A stretch of DNA of 13,853 bases from Bacillota bacterium (GTDB taxonomy: Bacteria; Bacillota; Clostridia; Lachnospirales; Lachnospiraceae): positions 1-13,853 of the forward strand of contig JAEWRS010000414.1 in assembly GCA_023398855.1 (NCBI GenBank), read 5' to 3'. This document shows positions 6,290-12,314 of this stretch, in pieces. The notes under the pieces were generated by a model that was not told where the DNA came from, made no database searches, and worked only from the letters and a program-made list of their open reading frames with translations. A program made the position numbers and the translations under genes. Each line of letters opens with the position of its first letter. Within the stretch, counting starts at the first letter, position 1.

Positions 6290-7789
6290 ATGAGCTTATT
6301 GGAAATGAGTGGGATCTGTAAGGCATTTAACGGAATCCAGGTATTAAAGGGAGTCCGCCTGGAGGTAGGTCAGGGAGAGGTCCACGCGCTGCTGGGAGAA
6401 AACGGGGCGGGGAAATCCACTCTGATGAATGTGCTGACAGGTGTGTTTCCCAAAGACAGCGGAACCATTGCATTTGACGGAAAAGAGATCCATACCATCA
6501 CCATCAGACAGTCTGAAGAACTGGGAATTGCTTTTGTTCATCAGGAATTGAATTTGTTTAATGATTTAAAAGTCTATGAAAATATTTTTCTTGGTAAAGA
6601 ATATAAGAATAAACTGGGTAAGCTGAACAAACGTAAGATGATGGAAGAGACGAACAAGCTGTTTCATGAACTAGGTGTTGACATAAATCCCGGAGAACTG
6701 GTGGCTGATTTAAAGACCAGCCAGAAACAGATGCTGGAGATCGCAAAGGCATTGTTCTTTAAAGCCAGACTGTTGATTTTAGACGAACCCACCACATCCT
6801 TAAACAATGAAGAAGTAAAGCATTTATTCACCATTGTCAATCATTTAAAAAAGACAGGTACCTCTTTTATTTTTATCTCCCACAAGATGCCTGAGATTTT
6901 TGAACTGGCTGACCGGTATACTGTATTCCGGAACGGAGAGTATGTGGGAGAGGGAGCCATTAGGGATACGACCCCGGAAGCAGTAACCAGGATGATGGTA
7001 GGAGATACTTATTCAGCAGGAGAGGTCTATGAGAAGCGGCAGCCTGGGGAAATGGTTCTGGAGCTAAAGGATTTCTCAGGACCTGGATTTGAAGGGGTGT
7101 CCTTGCAGATTAAAAAGGGCCAGATCATCGGGCTGACCGGGCTTCAGGGCTCTGGCAGCAGTGAGCTGATGCAGTGCATGTTTGGAGTTACGAAAGCTGT
7201 ATCCGGAGAGATGAGGATCAGAGGCGAACGGGCGCCATTCCATTCCATTCACAAAGCCATGAAGTCTAAAATAGCCATGCTGGCGTCCAACAGAAAAGAA
7301 AATTCCGTCATTCCCGATATGAACCTGCTGGAAAATATGTATCTGGCGGAACACACCTTATCAGGAACCAGGCCTCACATACAAAAAAAGAGAGAAGAAA
7401 GGCGTTTTGAGAAATACAGGGCGCTGTTAAATATTAAGGCCAAAAGCAGCAGGGATTCTATCTTATCCCTAAGCGGAGGAAACCAGCAAAAGGTGTTTAT
7501 CGCCAGATGGCTGAATACCGAAGCGGATATTCTGCTGTTTGATAATCCTACTCAGGGAATTGATGTGGGGGCTAAGGCAGAGATCTATAAGCTGATACTG
7601 GAAATGGCAAAAGAGGGAAAAACGATTCTCATCAATACCCTGGAAATACCGGAGATTCAGAAGGTAGCTGACCAATGCGCTGTTTTTTATAACGGCAGAA
7701 TCATCAAAGTACTAAATCATGATGAAATCAATGAGACAACGGTCATGCTGTATTCTACAAATGCCGTGAACCAGGAAATAGGAGGATAA
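6290..7789 (+). CDS. Sugar ABC transporter ATP-binding protein, RbsA/MglA type (two ATPase domains)
   Basis: 499 residues, the normal double-domain length; energises sugar import at the inner face of the membrane. Domain 1: Walker A GENGAGKST (36-44), Q-loop Gln85, Walker B LLILDEP (161-167, catalytic Glu166) and His198. Its signature is degenerate, KTSQKQ (142-147) in place of an LSxGQ-type motif. Domain 2: Walker A is degenerate, GLQGSGSSE (284-292); the signature LSGGNQQ (394-400) is intact; Walker B reads ILLFDNP (414-420), with Asn419 where the catalytic Glu should be. Each composite site joins one Walker A/B to the other domain's signature, so one site appears complete and the other dead. 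GGAGG lies eight bases before the ATG. The permease gene follows after four bases. Confidence 0.95.
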   Translation: MSLLEMSGICKAFNGIQVLKGVRLEVGQGEVHALLGENGAGKSTLMNVLTGVFPKDSGTIAFDGKEIHTITIRQSEELGIAFVHQELNLFNDLKVYENIFLGKEYKNKLGKLNKRKMMEETNKLFHELGVDINPGELVADLKTSQKQMLEIAKALFFKARLLILDEPTTSLNNEEVKHLFTIVNHLKKTGTSFIFISHKMPEIFELADRYTVFRNGEYVGEGAIRDTTPEAVTRMMVGDTYSAGEVYEKRQPGEMVLELKDFSGPGFEGVSLQIKKGQIIGLTGLQGSGSSELMQCMFGVTKAVSGEMRIRGERAPFHSIHKAMKSKIAMLASNRKENSVIPDMNLLENMYLAEHTLSGTRPHIQKKREERRFEKYRALLNIKAKSSRDSILSLSGGNQQKVFIARWLNTEADILLFDNPTQGIDVGAKAEIYKLILEMAKEGKTILINTLEIPEIQKVADQCAVFYNGRIIKVLNHDEINETTVMLYSTNAVNQEIGG

Positions 7790-7793
7790 AGAA

Positions 7794-8867
7794 ATGAAGG
7801 CAGGAGAAAAGAAAGGCAGGGTATCCCTTGGCCTTGTATCCAGGTGGTGCGGGGAATTCAGCTTTATTATCGTGTTTGTACTGATTTTTGCAGTGTATGC
7901 AATAACCAGCAACGGACTGACCTGGAGCGGAACCATGAATATCTTCCGCCACTCGGCAGTGGTGGGGATCATTGGTCTGGGAATGGGGCTGGTTTGTCTG
8001 ACAGGGGAAATAGATTTGTCGGTAGGCTCCATGCTGGCCTTAAACAGCGGGCTGTCTGTGATTCTGTTTAACATCACGGATAGTATTATGGCCACGTTGG
8101 TGTTTGCTCTTTTATTTGGCGCTGTATGCGGTCTGGTCAATGGTTTGCTGGTTGGTTACGTAAAAATGCCGGCATTTATTGTTACTTTAGCTACCATGCT
8201 GATTTACCGTTCCTTTGCCCAGTATATCTGTCAGCATATTGATAAGGCCCTTGCAGGAGGAGGCAGCAGTGTTTACCGGATGATCAAGGAGTTGTCCTTT
8301 TACCAACCCTTTTATGGCCTGGGAAACGGAAAGGTTTTTACAATCCCCATTGTGGGTCTGATCCTGATTTTAATTACCGCAATATTTGTTTACATAACTA
8401 CCAATACCAAGTACGGAAAAAAAGTCTATGCAGTTGGCAGTAATGCAAAGGGTGCCCAAATGGCTGGAATCAATGTAAGTCTTATGAAGGTGTCCGTGTT
8501 TATGCTTGGGGGAATATTGACAGGGCTTGCCGCTTTTTTGTGGGTGGCCATGAATGCTTCCTCTGATCCGGCCACAACGGGGAACAGCTATGAAATGTAT
8601 GCGATTGCGGCAGTGGTATTAGGAGGAATCAGCATGTCAGGCGGAAAGGGCAAATGCCTTGGAATTTTGTTTGGGGCCATGTCCTATACCATTATTGATA
8701 AGATTATTGTAGCACTGAAGATGGATTCCTTAATTAATGATGCCATTAAGGGGATTATTCTTATTCTTGTGATTATGGTTCAGATTATCGGGCCGCGGAT
8801 TAAGGAATGGATTACGAGACATCATGAATGGCCCATAAATAGGAATGGTCATGATAAGATAAGATAA
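7794..8867 (+). CDS. Sugar ABC transporter permease, RbsC/MglC/XylH type
   Basis: 357 residues, very hydrophobic, with about nine or ten membrane segments (for example 22-38, 53-70, 101-122, 125-142, 183-203, 234-252, 286-303, 318-334). Family signatures seen: TGEIDLSVGSMLAL (70-83), matching the GGxDLSVGS element of the branched-chain/ribose-type permeases, and the cytoplasmic VGSNAKGAQMAGINV loop (214-228) that contacts the ATPase. It forms the channel, presumably as a homodimer, for the sugar delivered by the upstream lipoprotein. GGAGG (7781-7785) overlaps the end of the ATPase gene. It is the last gene of the operon, and only one permease gene is present, as is normal when a homodimer is used. 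Its C-terminal tail is short and polar. Confidence 0.94.
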   Translation: MKAGEKKGRVSLGLVSRWCGEFSFIIVFVLIFAVYAITSNGLTWSGTMNIFRHSAVVGIIGLGMGLVCLTGEIDLSVGSMLALNSGLSVILFNITDSIMATLVFALLFGAVCGLVNGLLVGYVKMPAFIVTLATMLIYRSFAQYICQHIDKALAGGGSSVYRMIKELSFYQPFYGLGNGKVFTIPIVGLILILITAIFVYITTNTKYGKKVYAVGSNAKGAQMAGINVSLMKVSVFMLGGILTGLAAFLWVAMNASSDPATTGNSYEMYAIAAVVLGGISMSGGKGKCLGILFGAMSYTIIDKIIVALKMDSLINDAIKGIILILVIMVQIIGPRIKEWITRHHEWPINRNGHDKIR

Positions 8868-8878
8868 GAGCAAAGGAG

Positions 8879-8936
8879 GGGAATTTGCTGATGGTACTGG
8901 TGGGGAATCAGGTATCATCAACAAATTCCCTTTTTT
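8879..8936 (+). terminator. Intrinsic terminator of the sugar operon, long two-part hairpin
   Basis: An outer stem of nine perfect pairs, GGGAATTTG (8879-8887) with CAAATTCCC (8922-8930), is followed by TTTTTT. Inside, across one C/A mismatch, TGATGGTAC (8889-8897) pairs with GTATCATCA (8912-8920), nine pairs with one G-U. The closing loop is 14 bases. It begins 11 bases after the permease stop. Confidence 0.92.
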
Positions 8937-9120
8937 CATCCGGAAATACGTTCCGGACGTCCCACAAAAAACCGGGTTTCGAAAGGAGAATTCGATTTTC
9001 CCAGTGAGTTAAGTATAAAAAAGACTAAAAACAGTTGTCTGCGAATACTCAGGAGATAGGTTTATATTTAGCGGCATCATAAAATAAGGATAACTATCTA
9101 TATTATAATCTATCCCTATA
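8937..9120. other. Non-coding stretch between operon terminator and agr locus
   Basis: No gene is seen on either strand. It contains a small perfect hairpin, CCGGAA (8940-8945) and TTCCGG (8951-8956) with a five-base loop, and a weaker imperfect fold at 8974-9002 around TTCGAA and TTCGA flanked by GGG and CCC. From about 9010 it is strongly AT-rich. On the minus strand a 23-codon frame begins at an ATG near 9085 but has no ribosome binding site. Confidence 0.5.
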
Positions 9121-9159
9121 AATTGGACTTGTGTCAAAAATATAGACACAAGTCCAATT
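9121..9159 (-). terminator. 15-bp perfect inverted repeat just after agrB (possible terminator)
   Basis: AATTGGACTTGTGTC (9121-9135) and GACACAAGTCCAATT (9145-9159) are exact reverse complements around a nine-base loop. It starts two bases past the agrB stop, where a terminator is expected. No clean T run follows on either strand (TATAGGG on the minus side), so it may act as a 3' mRNA cap or weak terminator rather than a classical one; a protein-binding palindrome is also possible. Confidence 0.55.
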
Positions 9160-9161
9160 CG

Positions 9162-9722
9162 TCATGCTTTTCTTTGCTTTTCAACAATAATTGCAATTGC
9201 CGAGGCTGTAATGCCGCAAATTAACATTTTGCTGATATATACACTATAAAATACCCAAACTCCCCCTGTTATCAATCCAAGAACTACTACAATGATTCTG
9301 GACTTCTTCTGGTAATATTGGATCTCAGACGGACTCATACGTTTTCCATCATTATCAATAGGAGCATAAATCATGATGATAAATGAAGAGAGAAGCCAAA
9401 CAATTATATATACCAGATCACTTAAATTCTGTCTGTAAAATAGCAGACCAGAGAAAACAGTAAGACAAGATACGGCGTAGCAGCCTGTTCTGGTCTTGGC
9501 GTGATAACCACCGGCATTTTCCCGTATTGGAATAAAAGCACATGCCATGACAAATAAGTCAAAAACTTGCTGCATCAAGATTGCTATGGTTATATAAGAA
9601 ATATAATGCATTAGTTTCAGAAGCAGACATTCTATGCCAAAATCGTAGAGATCCTGTTCCGATTCTAAAATAATGCCATCTCTGACCATGCTTTTTGATA
9701 TGTAGCCAACTAATTTTTTCAT
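9162..9722 (-). CDS. agrB: AgrB-type peptide-processing membrane protease
   Basis: 186 residues, normal for AgrB. It is an integral membrane cysteine endopeptidase that removes the C-terminal tail of AgrD and forms the thiolactone intermediate. Seen: the catalytic motif RENAGGYHAKTRTGC (67-81) with His74 and Cys81, the same seven-residue spacing as His77/Cys84 of Staphylococcus aureus AgrB; several hydrophobic helices (about 40-65, 83-95, 102-120, 144-160, 164-180); and YAPIDNDGKRMS after the middle helices, the family's APxDxxxK element. The start at 9722 has only a weak upstream GATGAAG; a two-codon frame (ATG AAG TAA) overlaps its ATG as TAATG. It lies 31 bases after agrD, presumably co-transcribed from the agrD promoter. 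Codons and flanks are more AT-rich than in the sugar operon. Confidence 0.93.
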   Translation of the reverse strand: MKKLVGYISKSMVRDGIILESEQDLYDFGIECLLLKLMHYISYITIAILMQQVFDLFVMACAFIPIRENAGGYHAKTRTGCYAVSCLTVFSGLLFYRQNLSDLVYIIVWLLSSFIIMIYAPIDNDGKRMSPSEIQYYQKKSRIIVVVLGLITGGVWVFYSVYISKMLICGITASAIAIIVEKQRKA

Positions 9723-9753
9723 TACTTCATCAACTCAATGAATATGAAATTTA

Positions 9754-9900
9754 CTAATTAATTTTCTTGAATTTTGCAGCGCTCTCAGGCATTTTGGGCT
9801 GATATCCGATGCAGATACAAGCTGAATTTGCCTCCTTTTTAGATGTGGATAATGCAGCCTTCGAAAGTAAGGTTAAAGCTGTTTCTTTAAAGTTTTTCAT
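9754..9900 (-). CDS. agrD: AgrD-type cyclic lactone autoinducer peptide precursor
   Basis: 48 codons read directly from the minus strand: amphipathic N-terminal leader MKNFKETALTLLSKAALS, then KKEANSACICIGYQPKMPES and a basic tail AAKFKKIN ending at TAG. This is the architecture of AgrD: leader for membrane binding, a short signal core around Cys, and a charged tail removed by AgrB. By alignment with the clostridial SAC-xxxx-(H/Y)QPxxP pattern (from memory of the C. perfringens precursor SACLWFTHQPEEP) the thiolactone should join Cys28 to Gly32, giving ring Cys-Ile-Cys-Ile-Gly with an N-terminal tail of undetermined length. The start has GGAAG about eight bases upstream and its own promoter. 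It lies between the kinase and agrB, in the right place and strand. An overlapping frame on the plus strand (9809-10084) is not credible. Confidence 0.93.
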   Translation of the reverse strand: MKNFKETALTLLSKAALSTSKKEANSACICIGYQPKMPESAAKFKKIN

Positions 9901-9940
9901 GTTTTTTCTTCCTTTCTTGTTTTTTAAATACTATGGTTTC

Positions 9941-9968
9941 ATTATAGCTGAATGTCTTGTGCTTTCAA
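9941..9968 (-). promoter_or_regulatory. Promoter of agrD-agrB
   Basis: On the minus strand, TTGAAA (9968-9963) and a perfect TATAAT (9946-9941) are separated by 16 bases. The start site would fall near 9934, leaving a leader of about 34 bases with GGAAG before the agrD ATG. This makes agrDB a separately controlled unit from the kinase and regulator genes. Confidence 0.82.
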
Positions 9969-9970
9969 TG

Positions 9971-10003
9971 TTTATAGCACGAAAGACAGTTTTTTTGCAC
10001 GAA
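9971..10003 (-). promoter_or_regulatory. Direct repeats TTCGTGC upstream of the agrD promoter (candidate LytTR regulator sites)
   Basis: On the minus strand TTCGTGC occurs at 10003-9997 and again at 9983-9977, 20 bases start to start, each followed by a similar A/T run (WAWAAA). The near copy ends eight bases before the -35, so the repeats lie at roughly -45 and -65. AgrA/LytTR regulators are known to bind pairs of about nine-base direct repeats one to two helical turns apart in this position. The sequence differs from the S. aureus AgrA box. Confidence 0.6.
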
Positions 10004-10056
10004 GTAAGTACTTCATCTGCAAAAGAGTCAGAGAGCCAGAGTCAGCCCGGCGGTTT

Positions 10057-11367
10057 CTACATATTAATCAGGACATTACACTGAAAGATTCCGTTTTCAC
10101 TGCTTAGGTTCATAGAACCATCGTATTTTTCTACTGCACGCTCAACATTGCTTAACCCGATTCCGTGATTGGTCCCTTTTTGGGATATGGGTCTGCCTTC
10201 CTTCCAGCTGACTATATTGCTTGAAGAGTTTTCGATTTTTATTGCAATCATTTCATAGTAAGGGTTGATTTTCAGCCTGATCCATGGAGCCCCGTTTACT
10301 TGTTCACAGGCCTCTAAGGCATTATCCAGTAAATTGCCGAAAATTGTGGTAATATCCATGGGATTCATGAAGCTTAAATCCACGTTTCCTATTTCAAATT
10401 GCAAATCAATATGCAGCTTCTCTGCATTATGTATCTTGTCATTAAGAAGGATGTTTAAAATACCATTATTAGTAAGCTGCTGTGGAAGTAAAGGCTTTAG
10501 GATGGTATTGATTTCTTTGATATAATTGATTGTCCCTTCCTTATCATCTCCATGATACAGCCCTTCCATTACTGCGATATGCTTATTAACATCGTGGAGG
10601 ATCCGAAGCGATTCCAGATGTTTCTTCTCCTGATGTAAATAATATTTATACTGCATAGTCGCCTGCTGTTCCAACAATTCCAGTTTTACTTTTAATTGAT
10701 AATTATCCTCCATAAAACGTATAAAATATAGAAAATACATATCTGCAAATATAATAAATCCCAGGTTAATCAGAAGAATGAAACTCATGCTTTCCCCTTT
10801 GATTTTCCCATATGAGACTGCTATGACAACCATGTTCATAAAGCTGTAAATGGTAATAATAAAATGAAGTATGTACTGTGTTTTGGTAAATTTAACTTTC
10901 CCGTTTCTTCCCCACACAGGAGAAATAAATACATAATACATAAACAGCAGTACAATCATGGAAAATGTCATATTAAGAAAGTTTTTCATCCCTGGATCTA
11001 ACTGAGGCATATTCATTTTCCAGAATACAAATTCGATTAATGTTACTCCTGTAGCCTCGCATACCGCAAATACCAAAACCATTACTTCTGCTTCCAGAAC
11101 CCTTCGTATGGGTCTGTCAAAATCGTCAAAATACAAGAAATAGCTGACTAAGCCGTACAAAATGACCCAACTCAGCATATTCGCCAAGGGCATCTGCAAT
11201 ACATTGACACTCATTAAGAAGACACTGACGACCACTTGAACAAGTATATATAGCAGCTTGTTATGAAATGCTTTTTTATGCCTGCTCCCGATAAACTGAA
11301 ATATTACTATCGTTGTAACTGTGCATGAAATAATGATGCCAAACAAAAACAATAGGTTATTTTCCAT
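10057..11367 (-). CDS. agrC: AgrC-type sensor histidine kinase (GHKL ATPase)
   Basis: 436 residues from the chosen start. The N-terminal half holds about seven membrane segments (roughly 4-27, 38-59, 63-80, 93-116, 131-151, 164-187, 195-217), the peptide-sensing part in AgrC proteins; then a helical linker (about 222-250), the phosphoacceptor HDVNKH (His258), the N box NLLDNALEA (345-353) and the G box GTNHGIGLSNV (398-408) of the GHKL ATPase. It would autophosphorylate in response to the cyclic peptide and pass phosphate to the adjacent LytTR regulator. The start is placed at 11367, not at the upstream ATG at 11388, because AGGAG (11380-11376) lies eight bases before it. That site is built from the last codons of the regulator gene, whose stop is one base upstream, so the pair is translationally coupled. 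Confidence 0.92.
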   Translation of the reverse strand: MENNLLFLFGIIISCTVTTIVIFQFIGSRHKKAFHNKLLYILVQVVVSVFLMSVNVLQMPLANMLSWVILYGLVSYFLYFDDFDRPIRRVLEAEVMVLVFAVCEATGVTLIEFVFWKMNMPQLDPGMKNFLNMTFSMIVLLFMYYVFISPVWGRNGKVKFTKTQYILHFIITIYSFMNMVVIAVSYGKIKGESMSFILLINLGFIIFADMYFLYFIRFMEDNYQLKVKLELLEQQATMQYKYYLHQEKKHLESLRILHDVNKHIAVMEGLYHGDDKEGTINYIKEINTILKPLLPQQLTNNGILNILLNDKIHNAEKLHIDLQFEIGNVDLSFMNPMDITTIFGNLLDNALEACEQVNGAPWIRLKINPYYEMIAIKIENSSSNIVSWKEGRPISQKGTNHGIGLSNVERAVEKYDGSMNLSSENGIFQCNVLINM

Positions 11368-11368
11368 A

Positions 11369-12121
11369 TTAAATACTCCTGTGAACATAATTATTTAGAT
11401 GCTCTTTAAAAGCAATTACCCTCTTTTGCGATAAAGGAAGCCGTTCTCCTGTATTCAAATAAACCATATCTCCTTTTACCTTTGCCACATGTTCAAAATT
11501 AACGATCACACCCCGGTAGCAGGTGCCAAAGCCATATAATTCCATTCGCTGCTCCACATCTGCAATTGTTCCTATGTACTCGTACGTTTTTTTCAGTGTC
11601 TTTACTCTGATTTTACGTGCTGTCTTCACGTATTCAAAATAAAGGATTTTTGAAACGGTCACTTTAATTGCCGGATATTCTTTTTTTCCGCTGTCACTTA
11701 TTTCTGTAACATTGGTCAATACAATTTCTATATCATTTCCTCTGTCCAACCCAATGACCTGAACCAGTTCACTGACGTGATCGGTTAACTGCTTTTTTTC
11801 AACAGGCTTGGGCAGATAGGCAAACGCATGTGCGCGGTTAATCGCATCATTGCAGTATCCATCATACCCTGTAATATAAATGATCCTGACTTTTCTGTTT
11901 CTCTGGTATAGTTTCATCCCTGCCTCAATTCCATTCATTCCTCCCATTGAAATATCAAGAAAGACAAAATCAAAGCTTATAGAAGAGGCTATCAGCTCCT
12001 CTCCGGAAGGAAACATCTGAATGCTGTAAAGGATTCCATGATTATTCATAAATTCTTCTACAAGTTCTTTAATTGCTGCAGCCTCATTCCATTCATCATC
12101 GCAAATTGCCACTCTAAACAT
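11369..12121 (-). CDS. agrA: AgrA-type LytTR response regulator
   Basis: 250 residues. Receiver domain about 1-125 with the acidic pair Asp8/Asp9, phosphoacceptor Asp56 (FLDISM), Thr84 and Lys105 (LPKP). LytTR DNA-binding domain about 150-245, with IKVTVSKILYFEYVKTARKI, YRGVIVNFEHV and LPLSQKRV segments typical of the family. Phosphorylated by the downstream kinase, it would activate agrD-agrB through repeats near 9971-10003 (inference). GGGAG (12134-12130) lies eight bases before the ATG. It is the first gene of the minus-strand agr unit and divergent from glf. Confidence 0.92.
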   Translation of the reverse strand: MFRVAICDDEWNEAAAIKELVEEFMNNHGILYSIQMFPSGEELIASSISFDFVFLDISMGGMNGIEAGMKLYQRNRKVRIIYITGYDGYCNDAINRAHAFAYLPKPVEKKQLTDHVSELVQVIGLDRGNDIEIVLTNVTEISDSGKKEYPAIKVTVSKILYFEYVKTARKIRVKTLKKTYEYIGTIADVEQRMELYGFGTCYRGVIVNFEHVAKVKGDMVYLNTGERLPLSQKRVIAFKEHLNNYVHRSI

Positions 12122-12172
12122 TTCTTCATCTCCCTAAAGCCTTATCTTTTTATCGTTAGCAAGTATATTAAT

Positions 12173-12202
12173 ATTTTAACTCAAATAAGCCGGATTTGGC
12201 AA
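12173..12202 (-). promoter_or_regulatory. Possible promoter of the regulator-kinase unit
   Basis: On the minus strand TTGCCA (12202-12197) is followed after 18 bases by TAAAAT (12178-12173), or after 17 by TTAAAA. It leaves a leader of about 45 bases before the regulator ATG at 12121. The region is AT-rich, so other -10 choices exist. No TTCGTGC repeat is seen here, unlike at agrD. Confidence 0.4.
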
Positions 12203-12249
12203 TTAAACCACTTATATATTAGTTTTGATGAAGTAAATAAGTACATAGA

Positions 12250-12278
12250 TTTACTTTTTTAGGTGATTTTAGTATAAT
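12250..12278 (+). promoter_or_regulatory. Promoter of glf
   Basis: TTTACT (12250-12255), a 17-base spacer and a perfect TATAAT (12273-12278). The start site would be near 12285, about 30 bases before the glf ATG, with AGGAG (12301-12305) in between. Confidence 0.68.
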
Positions 12279-12314
12279 GTAGGAAGTTTATGACAGTGAC
12301 AGGAGAATGAAACC

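Noticed and set aside
9015..9090. Minus-strand 23-codon frame downstream of agrB, considered as a second AgrD
   Set aside because: It has no cysteine core, no QPxxP tail and no ribosome binding site.
9985..10000. VirR-type box (CAGTT followed by CAC) upstream of agrD
   Set aside because: CAGTT and GCAC are present but the spacing does not match the clostridial VirR box and no second copy is present; the TTCGTGC repeats explain the site better.
9809..10084. 91-codon plus-strand frame over agrD and its promoter
   Set aside because: It is antisense to a convincing AgrD and promoter, has no ribosome binding site and resembles no family I recognise.
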